DNA of 64,000 nt from Penicillus capitatus. Taxonomy: Eukaryota > Chlorophyta. The notes beneath the pieces are model-generated. The model was not told the DNA's origin, did no database searches, and saw nothing but the letters and a program-made list of their open reading frames with translations. This document shows positions 13,001 through 24,288 of this stretch, piece after piece. Each line of letters opens with the position of its first letter. Within the stretch, counting starts at the first letter, position 1. The position numbers were made by a program, and so were the translations under genes. The stretch lies in the NCBI GenBank assembly GCA_965649825.1, contig OZ287695.1:1-64000 (forward strand). The letters run 5' to 3'.

Positions 13001-16000
13001 GAGGGCACGTCCCCGTGAGTCTGCCGGTGACGTTGGCCCCTATCTCGCGTTGAGAAGCGCGCGGCGGATGGCGGTCTCATGGATGCGGTGTCAAAGAAAT
13101 GGGCAAAATCGGCAAAAGTGCGTCAGCTTCGAGAAGCGGGCGCGGCCAGCGTGGGGCGTTTTCGACACGGGCAAGCAAGGGGACACGTCCCTGTGAGTCT
13201 GCCGGTGACGTTGGCCCCTATCTCGCGTTGAGAAGCGCGCGGCGGATGGCGGTCTCTTGGATGCGGTGTCCACAAAATGGGCAAAATGTGCGAAAAGGGC
13301 GTCAGCTTCGAGAAGCGGGCGCGGCCAGCGTGGGGCGTTTTCGACACGGGCAAGCCAGGGGGCACGTCCTTGTGAGTCTTCCGGTGACGTTGGCCCCTAT
13401 CTCTCGTCGAGAAGCGCGCGGCGGATGGCGGTCTCTTGGATGTGGTGTCCGTGAAATGGGCAAAATCTGCAAAAGTGCGTCAGCTTCGAGAAGCGGGCGC
13501 GGCTAGCGTGGGGCGTTTTCGACACGGGCAAGCCAGGGGGCACGTCCCCGTGAGTCTGCCGGTGACGTTGGCCCCTATCTCGCGTTGAGAAGCGCGCGGC
13601 GGATGGCGGTCTCTTGGATGCGGTGTCCATGAAATGGGCAAAATCCGCAAAAGTGCGTCAGCTTCGAGAAGCGGGCGCGGCTAGCGTGGGGCGTTTTCGA
13701 CACGGGCAAGCCAGGGGACACGTCCCCGTGAGGCTACCGCGTCTGATGGCCCCCATCTCGCGTTGAGAAGCGCGCGGCGGATGGCGGTCTCTTGGATGCG
13801 GTGTCAAAGAAATGGGCAAAATCCGCAAAAGTGCGTCAGCTTCGAGAAGCGGGCGCGGCCAGCGTGGGGCGTTTTCGACACGGGCAGGCCAGGGGACACG
13901 TCCCCGTGAGTCTGCCGGTGACGTTGGCCCCTATCTCGCGTGGAGAAGCGCGCGGCGGATGGCGGTCTCTTGGACGTGGTGTCAAAGAAATGGGCAAAAT
14001 CCGCAAAAGTGCGTCAGCTTCGAGAAGCGGGCGCGGCCAGCGTGGGGCGTTTTCGGGACAAGTAAGCCAGAGGGCACGTCCCCGTGAGTCTGCCGGTGAC
14101 GTTGGCCCCTATCTCGCGTTGAGAAGCGCGCGGCGGATGGCGGTCTCTTGGACGCGGTGTCCACAAAATGGGCAAAATCGGCAAAAGTGCGTCAGCTTCG
14201 AGAAGCGGGCGCGGCCAGCGTGGGGCGTTTTCGACACGGGCAAGCCAGGGGGCACGTCCTCGTGAGGCTACCGCGTCTGATGGCCCCCATCTCGCGTTGA
14301 GAAGCGCGCGGCGGATGGCGGTCTCTTGGATGCGGTGTCAAAGAAATGGGCAAAATCCGCAAAAGTGCGTCAGCTTCGAGAAGCGGGCGCGGCCAGCGTG
14401 GGGCGTTTTCGACACGGGCAAGCCAGGGGACACGTCCCCTTCAGTCTACCGGTGACGTTGGCCCCTATCTCGCGTTGAGAAGCGCGCGGCGGATGGCGGT
14501 CTCTTGGATGCGGTGTCCACAAAATGGGCAAAATGTGCGAAAAGGGCGTCAGCTTCGAGAAGCGGGCGCGGCCAGCGTGAGGCGTTTTCGACACGGGCAA
14601 GCCAGGGGGCACGTCCCCGTGAGTCTGCCGGTGACGTTGGCCCCTATCTCGCGTTGAGAAGCGCGCGGCGGATGGCGGTCTCTTGGATGCGGTGTCCACA
14701 AAATGGGCAAAATGTGCGAAAAGGGCGTCAGCTTCGAGAAGCGGGCGCGGCCAGCGTGGGGCGTTTTCGGGACAAGTAAGCCAGAGGGCACGTCCCCGTG
14801 AGTCTGCCGGTGACGTTGGCCCCTATCTCGCGTTGAGAAGCGCGCAGCGGATGGCGGTCTCTTGGACGCGGTGTCAAAGAAATGGGCAAAATCCGCAAAA
14901 GTGCGTCAGCTTCGAGAAGCGGGCGCGGCCAGCGTGGGGCGTTTCGACACGGGCAAGCCAGGGGGCACGTCCTCGTGAGGCTACCGCGTCTGATGGCCCC
15001 CATCTCGCGTTGAGAAGCGCGCGGCGGATGGCGGTCTCTTGGATGCGGTGTCAAAGAAATGGGCAAAATCCGCAAAAGTGCGTCAGCTTCGAGAAGCGGG
15101 CGCGGCCAGCGTGGGGCGTTTTCGGGACAAGTAAGCCAGAGGGCACGTCCCCGTGAGTCTGCCGGTGACGTTGGCCCCTATCTCGCGTTGAGAAGCGCGC
15201 GGCGGATGGCGGTCTCTTGGACGCGATGTCCACAAAATGGGCAAAATCCGCAAAAGTGCGTCAGCTTCGAGAAGCGGGCGCGGCCAGCGTGGGGCGTTTT
15301 CGACACGGGCAAGCCAGGGGACACGTCCCCGTGAGTCTGCCGGTGACGTTGGCCCCTATCTCGCGTTGAGAAGCGCGCGGCGGATGGCGGTCTCTTGGAT
15401 GCGGTGTCCACAAAATGGGCAAAATCTGCAAAAGTGCGTCAGCTTCGAGAAGCGGGCGCGGCCAGCGTGGGGCGTTTTCGACACGGGCAAGCCAGGGGGC
15501 ACGTCCTCGTGAGGCTACCGCGTCTGATGGCCCCCATCTCGCGTTGAGAAGCGCGCGGCGGATGGCGGTCTCTTGGATGCGGTGTCAAAGAAATGGGCAA
15601 AATCCGCAAAAGTGCGTCAGCTTCGAGAAGCGGGCGCGGCCAGCGTGGGGCGTTTTCGACACGGGCAAGCCAGGGGACACGTCCCCTTCAGTCTACCGGT
15701 GACGTTGGCCCCTATCTCGCGTTGAGAAGCGCGCGGCGGATGGCGGTCTCTTGGACGCGATGTCCACAAAATGGGCAAAATCCGCAAAAGTGCGTCAGCT
15801 TCGAGAAGCGGGCGCGGCCAGCGTGGGGCGTTTTCGACACGGGCAAGCCAGGGGACACGTCCCCGTGAGTCTGCCGGTGACGTTGGCCCCTATCTCGCGT
15901 TGAGAAGCGCGCGGCGGATGGCGGTCTCTTGGATGCGGTGTCCATGAAATGGGCAAAATCCGCAAAAGTGCGTCAGCTTCGAGAAGCGGGCGCGGCCAGC

Positions 16001-16304
16001 GTGGGGCGTTTTCGACACGGGCAAGCCAGGGGACACGTCCCCGTGAGGCTACCGCGTCTGATGGCCCCCATCTCGCGTTGAGAAGCGCGCGGCGGATGGC
16101 GGTCTCTTGGATGCGGTGTCAAAGAAATGGGCAAAATCTGCAAAAGTGCGTCAGCTTCGAGAAGCGGGCGCGGCCAGCGTGGGGCGTTTTCGACACGGGC
16201 AAGCCAGGGGGCACGTCCCCGTGAGGCTACCGCGTCTGATGGCCCCTATCTCGCGTTGAGAAGCGCGCGGCGGATGGCGGTCTCTTGGACGCGGTGTCCA
16301 TGAA

Positions 16305-16439
16305 ATGGGCAAAATCTGCAAAAGTGCGTCAGCTTCGAGAAGCGGGCACGTCCCCGTGAGTCTGCCGGTGACGTTGGCCCCCATCTCGCGTTGAGAAGCG
16401 CGCGGCGGATGGCGGTCTCTTGGACGTGGTGTCCACAAA
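16305..16439. repeat. Truncated satellite unit (135 bp)
   Basis: This copy lacks 43 bp between two GGGC words: CGAGAAGCGGGC is followed directly by ACGTCCCCGTGAG. The deletion has short direct repeats at its ends, as expected from slippage or microhomology-mediated loss. Confidence 0.85.
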
Positions 16440-19400
16440 ATGGGCAAAATCTGCAAAAGTGCGTCAGCTTCGAGAAGCGGGCGCGGCCAGCGTGGGGCGT
16501 TTTCGACACGGGCAAGCCAGGGGACACGTCGCCGTGAGTCTGCCGGTGACGTTGGCCCCCATCTCGCGTTGAGAAGCGCGCGGCGGATGGCGGTCTCTTG
16601 GATGCGGTGTCAAAGAAATGGGCAAAATCTGCAAAAGTGCGTCAGCTTCGAGAAGCGGGCGCGGCCAGCGTGGGGCGTTTTCGACACGGGCAAGCCAGGG
16701 GACACGTCCCCGTCAGTCTGCCGGTGACGTTGGCCCCCATCTCGCGTTGAGAAGCGCGCGGCGGATGGCGGTCTCTTGGATGCGGTGTCCACAAAATGGG
16801 CAAAATCTGCAAAAGTGCGTCAGCTTCGAGAAGCGGGCGCGGCCAGCGTGGGGCGTTTTCGACACGGGCAAGCCAGGGGGCACGTCCCCGTGAGTCTGCC
16901 GGTGACGTTGGCCCCCATCTCGCGTTGAGAAGCGCGCGGCGGATGGCGGTCTCTTGGATGCGGTGTCAAAGAAATGGGCAAAATCTGCAAAAGTGCGTCA
17001 GCTTCGAGAAGCGGGCGCGGCCAGCGTGGGGCGTTTTCGACACGGGCAAGCCAGGGGACACGTCCCCGTGAGTCTGCCGCGTCTGATGGCCCCCATCTCG
17101 CGTTGAGAAGCGCGCGGCGGATGGCGGTCTCTTGGACGCGGTGTCCACAAAATGGGCAAAATCTGCAAAAGTGCGTCAGCTTCGAGAAGCGGGCGCGGCC
17201 AGCGTGGGGCGTTTTCGACACGGGCAAGCCAGGGGACACGTCCCCGTGAGTCTGCCGGTGACGTTGGCCCCCATCTCGCGTTGAGAAGCGCGCGGCGGAT
17301 GGCGGTCTCTTGGACGCGGTGTCCACAAAATGGGCAAAATCTGCAAAAGTGCGTCAGCTTCGAGAAGCGGGCGCGGCCAGCGTGGGGCGTTTTCGACACG
17401 GGCAAGCCAGGGGACACGTCCCCGTGAGTCTGCCGGTGACGTTGGCCCCCATCTCGCGTTGAGAAGCGCGCGGCGGATGGCGGTCTCTTGGACGCGGTGT
17501 CCACAAAATGGGCAAAATCTGCAAAAGTGCGTCAGCTTCGAGAAGCGGGCGCGGCCAGCGTGGGGCGTTTTCGACACGGGCAAGCCAGGGGACACGTCCC
17601 CGTGAGGCTGCCGGTGACGTTGGCCCCCATCTCGCGTTGAGAAGCGCGCGGCGGATGGCGGTCTCTTGGACGCGGTGTCCACAAAATGGGCAAAATCTGC
17701 AAAAGTGCGTCAGCTTCGAGAAGCGGGCGCGGCCAGCGTGGGGCGTTTTCGACACGGGCAAGCCAGGGGACACGTCGCCGTGAGTCTGCCGGTGACGTTG
17801 GCCCCCATCTCGCGTTGAGAAGCGCGCGGCGGATGGCGGTCTCTTGGACGTGGTGTCAAAGAAATGGGCAAAATCTGCAAAAGTGCGTCAGCTTCGAGAA
17901 GCGGGCGCGGCCAGCGTGGGGCGTTTTCGACACGGGCAAGCCAGGGGGCACGTCGCCGTGAGTCTGCCGGTGACGTTGGCCCCCATCTCGCGTTGAGAAG
18001 CGCGCGGCGGATGGCGGTCTCTTGGACGCGGTGTCAAAGAAATGGGCAAAATCTGCAAAAGTGCGTCAGCTTCGAGAAGCGGGCGCGGCCAGCGTGGGGC
18101 GTTTTCGACACGGGCAAGCCAGGGGACACGTCCCCGTGAGTCTGCCGCGTCTGATGGCCCCCATCTCGCGTTGAGAAGCGCGCGGCGGATGGCGGTCTCT
18201 TGGACGCGGTGTCCACAAAATGGGCAAAATCTGCAAAAGTGCGTCAGCTTCGAGAAGCGGGCGCGGCCAGCGTGGGGCGTTTTCGACACGGGCAAGCCAG
18301 GGGACACGTCGCCGTGAGTCTGCCGGTGACGTTGGCCCCCATCTCGCGTTGAGAAGCGCGCGGCGGATGGCGGTCTCTTGGACGCGGTGTCCATGAAATG
18401 GGCAAAATCTGCAAAAGTGCGTCAGCTTCGAGAAGCGGGCGCGGCCAGCGTGGGGCGTTTTCGACACGGGCAAGCCAGGGGACACGTCCCCGTGAGTCTG
18501 CCGGTGACGTTGGCCCCCATCTCGCGTTGAGAAGCGCGCGGCGGATGGCGGTCTCTTGGACGTGGTGTCCACAAAATGGGCAAAATCTGCAAAAGTGCGT
18601 CAGCTTCGAGAAGCGGGCGCGGCCAGCGTGGGGCGTTTTCGACACGGGCAAGCAAGGGGACACGTCCCCGTGAGTCTGCCGGTGACGTTGGCCCCTATCT
18701 CGCGTTGAGAAGCGCGCGGCGGATGGCGGTCTCTTGGACGTGGTGTCAAAGAAATGGGCAAAATCTGCAAAAGTGCGTCAGCTTCGAGAAGCGGGCGCGG
18801 CCAGCGTGGGGCGTTTTCGACACGGGCAAGCCAGGGGGCACGTCGCCGTGAGGCCACCGGTGACGTTGGCCCCCATCTCGCGTTGAGAAGCGCGCGGCGG
18901 ATGGCGGTCTCTTGGATGCGGTGTCCATGAAATGGGCAAAATCTGCAAAAGTGCGTCAGCTTCGAGAAGCGGGCGCGGCCAGCGTGGGGCGTTTTCGACA
19001 CGGGCAAGCCAGGGGGCACGTCGCCGTGAGGCCACCGGTGACGTTGGCCCCCATCTCGCGTTGAGAAGCGCGCGGCGGATGGCGGTCTCTTGGACGCGGT
19101 GTCAAAGAAATGGGCAAAATCCGCAAAAGTGCGTCAGCTTCGAGAAGCGGGCGCGGCCAGCGTGGGGCGTTTTCGACACGGGCAAGCCAGGGGACACGTC
19201 GCCGTGAGTCTGCCGGTGACGTTGGCCCCCATCTGGCGTTGAGAAGCGCGCGGCGGATGGCGGTCTCTTGGATGCGGTGTCAAAGAAATGGGCCAAATCG
19301 GCAAAAGTGCGTCAGCTTCGAGAAGCGGGCGCGGCCAGCGTGGGGCGTTTTCGACACGGGCAAGCCAGGGGACACGTCGCCGTGAGTCTGCCGGTGACGT

Positions 19401-20338
19401 TGGCCCCCATCTCGCGTTGAGAAGCGCGCGGCGGATGGCGGTCTCTTGGACGCGGTGTCCATGAAATGGGCAAAATCTGCAAAAGTGCGTCAGCTTCGAG
19501 AAGCGGGCGCGGCCAGAGTGGGGCGTTTTCGACACGGGCAAGCCAGGGGACACGTCGCCGTGAGGCCACCGGTGACGTTGGCCCCCATCTCGCGTTGAGA
19601 AGCGCGCGGCGGATGGCGGTCTCTTGGACGCGGTGTCAAAGAAATGGGCAAAATCTGCAAAAGTGCGTCAGCTTCGAGAAGCGGGCGCGGCCAGCGTGGG
19701 GCGTTTTCGACACGGGCAAGCCAGGGGACACGTCGCCGTGAGGCCACCGGTGACGTTGGCCCCCATCTCGCGTTGAGAAGCGCGCGGCGGATGGCGGTCT
19801 CTTGGACGCGGTGTCAAAGAAATGGGCAAAATCTGCAAAAGTGCGTCAGCTTCGAGAAGCGGGCGCGGCCAGCGTGGGGCGTTTTCGACACGGGCAAGCC
19901 AGGGGACACGTCGCCGTGAGTCTACCGCGTCTGATGGCCCCTATCTCGCGTTGAGAAGCGCGCGGCGGATGGCGGTCTCTTGGACGTGGTGTCCACAAAA
20001 TGGGCAAAATCTGCAAAAGTGCGTCAGCTTCGAGAAGCGGGCGCGGCCAGCGTGGGGCGTTTTCGACACGGGCAAGCCAGGGGACACGTCCCCGTCAGTC
20101 TACCGGTGACGTTGGCCCCCATCTCGCGTTGAGAAGCGCGCGGCGGATGGCGGTCTCTTGGACGTGGTGTCAAAGAAATGGGCAAAATCTGCAAAAGTGC
20201 GTCAGCTTCGAGAAGCGGGCGCGGCCAGCGTGGGGCGTTTTCGACACGGGCAAGCCAGGGGACACGTCGCCGTGAGTCTGCCGGTGACGTTGGCCCCCAT
20301 CTCGCGTTGAGAAGCGCGCGGCGGATGGCGGTCTCTTG

Positions 20339-21170
20339 CGATGAAGAGTACGTATCTCGTTCGTTTCGGCCTTCTCGCTCGGCGACGCCCTTTCGAGGTC
20401 GAATGGTGGACTCTGGACTGCGGCATTAACCTCGAGTCTCTCACGCGGATCGAGGGAGAGGAGCCCGAGGAGGACGAGCCCGAGGAAGAGGACCCAGACT
20501 CTCTGACTGCAGGCCTGAATTTCTGGAAGCGCGGCACCTTGAAATTCAGGATGCCTGTCACGCGTCGGGCGAAAGGCTTCAGTCCGAAGAACGCCTCACC
20601 TGTGCAAAGGACAGACGGCGTCTCCCGCTTAGGCCACTCCGCCCTTACCGGCCAGAGACACGTGGGCGATGATCCCGATGGACCAAATGTCGGCGGAGGG
20701 ACGCGGCGTGAGCGGCGTCTGTTTCCTCGTCGAGCGAAGGACTACGGGAGCCGAGAACTCGAGGCTGCTGGCCGGAAAGACTTCGCTTTCCAGCCCATCG
20801 AGACGCTTCGTTGTCGGCCAGTTTCCAGTCCATCTCGGAGGAGAGCCACACCATCTTGACTGGCGTCACGTCACCGTGGACAATGACCACACGGTGGAGA
20901 CCCTCGGTGACCCTGAGAATCTACGACACCACCATCCCTCACACGAGCAGAGACAGGACTGGAGAGCAAACGACGTGTAAAGAATGATGCGACTCTGGTC
21001 GACGGTAGCCGCTTCTCGTTGAGCACCTCTGTAAGAGTCAAGTCCCCTCTCTCCAGGACGTGACAGGACGGATACCGAGGCACGTCTTCGATAGTGTCTA
21101 GCACCCTTAACACGTCACAGGCGCCGCGTCTGGTCTCCGAGACGAGCTCAGACAGACATACGGACAAACG
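20339..21170 (-). pseudogene. Protein kinase remnant, 3' end fused to the satellite
   Basis: Read on the minus strand, three frames give consecutive pieces of a kinase domain. The hinge/N-lobe side contains VLRVLDTIEDVP and TLTEVLNEKRLPS. The catalytic loop reads VHGDVTPVKMVW with WKLADNE where DFG is expected. The activation/C-lobe segment reads FPASSLEFSAP and SADIWSIGIIAH. A 49-nt GT-AG intron (20600-20648) joins it to GEAFFGLKPF and a Ser-rich tail. The pieces are separated by at least two frame breaks, one of them a single-base shift right after the DNE triplet that no intron can explain. HRD is HGD and DFG is DNE, so activity would be doubtful even if joined. The tail frame continues without stop into the satellite, so the original 3' end appears to be lost. 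No intact upstream exon was recognised, though an unassigned minus-strand frame at 21410-21715 may belong to it. Confidence 0.6.
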
Positions 21171-22287
21171 CAGTCTTCCTCGGCCAGGTGGTCGTGCGTG
21201 GCGGTCACGCTCTCGAAGCGCCTGTGATTTCGATTGGATAGAATATCCGAGTCACTTCCGTTTGGTGCAGGCGTCGATGGCGAGCCGGCGCCAGATTCTG
21301 GACGGTGTGCCTGGCTCTGTGCGATAACTGCAGCTCGGACGTGAACGGAGAGCGCTGAGGAAACGCAGGGGTAGGACCTGTCTGCGAAGATGTCGGCTTC
21401 TCTCAGGTTCTACAGACTGGGAAGCGTGTCGCCGGTGGAGCGGTTGGTGCCTTCTCCGTAGAACGCGTCGAGGTGCTCTTCCTCTCGTCGTAGACGTCCT
21501 CGTCGCTCGATATCCCACCCGCTGCGGTACAAAAGAACTGTCAAACGTCCAAAGCAGAGACGCGCGGTGGAGACAGACGTACCTATAGCGGATAAGGCAT
21601 GCTCCAGGGCACACTCCATTGAGGTCAGGAAGAGCGCGTTTCCTCCGTCGAGGCCGAACTCTCTCCATCGTCTGCGCAGAATCCCTCGCCCTTGAAAGCA
21701 GAGGCACTCAGACACCGACTTGTCAACGGGTCGGGCGCGAGAATACTCGTTTTTCGCCCGACGAGCTGCTGAAGATCAGAGAAAAACGTGGCACGTGTGC
21801 TTCGAGGGTAACGGCCTTGGACGATACTGCATCACGGGGTGCTTGATTGCATAGGAGTACGACATCGGTGATCTCAACACTGCCTCGTCCTTCGGACACC
21901 GTCTCTGTGGACTGACCACTGTCTAAACCTACGGCCATTCCTGGCGCAAACAGAATACGCGTGACCTTCGCGTCTCCAACACAGCGACGACGGGAACGCA
22001 ACTGCGTTCAGAGAGCGAAGAATGAATTCCTCGCGGCGGGCGGTGCACCTTGGTCATGAGTGACAGATATCTCTGCCTGCTTGTGGAAGAGGCTGATGCT
22101 GCTTCTGTGTTATAGGTAACCAATCCGGGTTCTGTTTCTGGACGCGATTCCGTCTTTCTGACTGCCGAGAGATTCATTCACCTCTCGCAGCTACCCGCCC
22201 GTCCAGTTCTGCGCCAGAGAAAAGAAAAGAACGCGGCACTTCATCAACGACGGCATCCCGGACGTCATCCGTCACGTCACGACGACG

Positions 22288-22379
22288 GGCGAGGGCTTCC
22301 GACTCCGCGTCTCCATCCAGAGCGCCGAGGGACTCTGTCTTTCGCTCGAAGAGGAGACGCGGAGTCGGAAGCCCTCGCC
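22288..22379. repeat. Perfect 27-bp inverted repeat with 38-nt spacer
   Basis: The left arm 22288-22314 starts GGCGAGGGCTTCCGACTCC and the right arm 22353-22379 is its exact reverse complement, with a 38-nt spacer. As RNA it would form a long GC-rich hairpin. A plus-strand open segment through it ends in a stop just after the right arm. Whether it is a regulatory hairpin, the termini of a small element or a local inverted duplication cannot be decided here. Confidence 0.8.
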
Positions 22380-23289
22380 GCCCGACTGAGAATTCCCTCC
22401 CCTCAAAAACTAGCAGCGGACGGAGGCGCGGACTGTCGGTTCTGGCGCTGGTCGACCCCACGGCGTTCCCGTCGTCGAGGATGAAGACCGCGTGACCATC
22501 GTTCGGGCCGGCGGGTGCGAGGTATGTACGTTATACAGTGCGCCTGAGACTTCGCCTCGGCCACTCTTACACAGACGAGATCCCACTAGTTCGTATCCCA
22601 CGGCTTTCGAAAGAGAAGAAGCTGGGCGAGAGAGTGGTCGATGCGTTTGCTGTCGTCTTGCAAGAGGTAGACATCAAGGGACAGACAGGATAGGAGACTG
22701 CACCATCGGCTGATTCCACAATGCTGAGTCATACATGGCTCTTTAAAAAGCAGGCAACATTAGGGAGCTTTCTATTTATCTATCTATTCTGGACACCCGG
22801 TCAAGCATTTTCTTTCTATTGTGCATCTGCAACCTCTTATGGGCTGAGTGAGATCCCTTCAGTCTCTTCCAACGATAAAACTTGCCGCTCTCAGTAATCT
22901 GACAGTACAGACATAACAGGAGGGAGTCTCTTCGGGTAGAAAGGTCGGTCCAGTTACATGGTTCTGTCACAGAGTGAAAGATAGTCCTGTACTGGATTTT
23001 AGAGCTGGAAAGCACATCGATTATGTGAAGAACGGGAATGTCCACGTATACACGACTCCTGATGTCGGACTTGTAACAGCAGAAGAAATCTGTACTGTTC
23101 ACAGAGCACAGAGGCAGAGAGTCCGTCCCGCTCTCTTGACAGATCATGAAAGAATGGCTAGACAGAAGAGACCCCTAACCTACCTGCTTCATGGTCAGCA
23201 ATTGCAGACTGACATCTGCCGCACGAACATTGATGATCTTCCCAGAAGATTCCCTAAAATGAGCCAATTGTTGGCATATCTTCAACAGA

Positions 23290-23460
23290 CCGTATGATCC
23301 TGATCTATGTATGCTAACCGCACCGTGCCCGCCACCGTAAATGCAGACCGTATGATCCTGATCTGTGCTAACCGCACCGTGCCCGCCACCGTAAATGCAG
23401 ACCGTATGATCCTGATCTGTGCTAACCGCACCGTGCCCGCCACCGTAAATGCAGACCGTA
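23290..23460. repeat. 54-bp minisatellite, three copies
   Basis: Units beginning CCGTATGATCCTGATCT start at 23290, 23348 and 23402, with a partial fourth at 23456. The first unit is 58 bp because of a 4-bp insertion and the others are 54 bp. The length equals 18 codons, so one plus-strand frame repeats ANRTVPATVNADRMILIC, but nothing else supports translation. Confidence 0.85.
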
Positions 23461-23505
23461 TCCTCTATTTATTGAGGTTTCGCGTGGTATTTATCAGACA
23501 CCTAT

Positions 23506-23825
23506 ATGGCAAATCGTTCGACGCGAATGGCGCAAGACCGCATAACTAATGAACAGACTAACCAGTTGGATCAAGAGGTCGCGGGAAACCGCGCTGTCCA
23601 TCGTTTTTTTTATAAGGCGATCCACGTTTTCAAGCTCCGTTTGGCACAAGTGACGCACAACCTGGAAAATCGCGAGGACTTCTTTACCCAACAATGTAAG
23701 TATCGACAACACAAAAGAACTTTGCTTAGTTCTTTTTAGTCGTGTCCAATGCAGAAGAACCTGCGCGAAGAGCGTCGACCACATATGTTGTGAGCGGCGC
23801 AAGATGGGACAGATGGGATCGGTAG
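23506..23825 (+). CDS. Small hypothetical protein, two exons (91 aa)
   Basis: An ATG-initiated exon (23506-23695) meets a good GT-AG intron of 44 nt (23696-23739, donor GTAAGT, acceptor TTTTTAG). The frame then continues to a TAG at 23823-23825, giving 91 aa. The product is hydrophilic with Gln/Asn/Arg-rich helices (QDRITNEQTNQLDQEV, KLRLAQVTHNLENRED). After the intron it reads RRASTTYVV, which resembles RRTPTYVN in the next unit at about 24000, so the two look like a tandem duplicate pair. No domain is recognised. The call rests on the intron signals and the paralogous neighbour. Confidence 0.4.
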
Positions 23826-23937
23826 GGCCGGAAACATCCAGAACCTTCGGAATCATGGATAAGAATGAAGTTGATCAGTTGAAGAGACGCATTCGACCGT
23901 TCTTTTAAAAAACCTAAGACTTTCTAGACCTTTCTGA

Positions 23938-24288
23938 GGGTTTGCCCTTGTCGTTAATCCGTTCATAAACGCGCAGACGCGCAATTTTCGAAGAACGCCG
24001 ACATATGTCAACACAGTAGGACAAACAATTCAGGCGCTACAAGCAAAACTTGATCAAATCCAAGAAGTTTTGGATGGCAACGCACCTGCGAATCCAATGG
24101 CTGCCAACGCACCTGCGAATCCAATGGCTACCAACGCACACCGTGAGATGTTAGCCACTTTGACCAAGATTATGGTCAATATCAACGATATGGATGCCGA
24201 CATCCAACAAAGAACTGCAGCAATGGATGCCCTCATCGATGGAATTCAGAACACCATTGAAAACTTTTTCAAAGGATTTGTTGTGTAA
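23938..24288 (+). CDS. Possible coiled-coil protein exon, paralogue of the preceding unit
   Basis: An open frame ending TAA at 24286-24288 encodes a predicted coiled coil: QTIQALQAKLDQIQEVL, then a duplicated spacer (NAPANPMAA / NAPANPMAT), then MLATLTKIMVNINDMDADI. The first ATG in frame is at 24070, which would cut off the first helix. A CAG acceptor-like site upstream of ACGCGCAATTTTCG suggests an earlier, unidentified first exon. The stretch RRTPTYVN matches the unit at 23740-23825. Function unknown. Confidence 0.35.
   Translation, partial: GFALVVNPFINAQTRNFRRTPTYVNTVGQTIQALQAKLDQIQEVLDGNAPANPMAANAPANPMATNAHREMLATLTKIMVNINDMDADIQQRTAAMDALIDGIQNTIENFFKGFVV

Larger units (their letters stand above)
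2548..20338. repeat. 178/179-bp satellite array, main block (about 100 copies)
   Basis: About 17.8 kb of head-to-tail units, nearly all 178 or 179 bp, 90-100% alike. It starts and ends at the same unit phase (GATGGCGGTCTCTTG). Sequence variants group into subfamilies and recur as multi-unit blocks: 3079-3969 is repeated at 3970 (shift 891 bp, five units), 10725 onward at 12862 (2137 bp, twelve units), 12367 at 13792 (1425 bp, eight units), 14168 at 15415 (1247 bp, seven units) and 15178 at 15712 (534 bp, three units). This is the pattern expected from unequal exchange or segmental amplification. The unit length is close to nucleosomal spacing, as in many centromeric or pericentromeric satellites, but no direct evidence of a centromere is visible. 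Confidence 0.95.

Noticed and set aside
1-20338. Many 60-168-codon open frames on both strands across the satellite
   Set aside because: They repeat with the satellite, begin and end at fixed unit positions, shift frame from unit to unit because 178 is not divisible by 3, and show no start context or domain.
22174-22461. A 95-codon minus-strand frame across the inverted repeat
   Set aside because: Its composition follows the GC-rich hairpin arms; no domain, intron or partner exon supports it.
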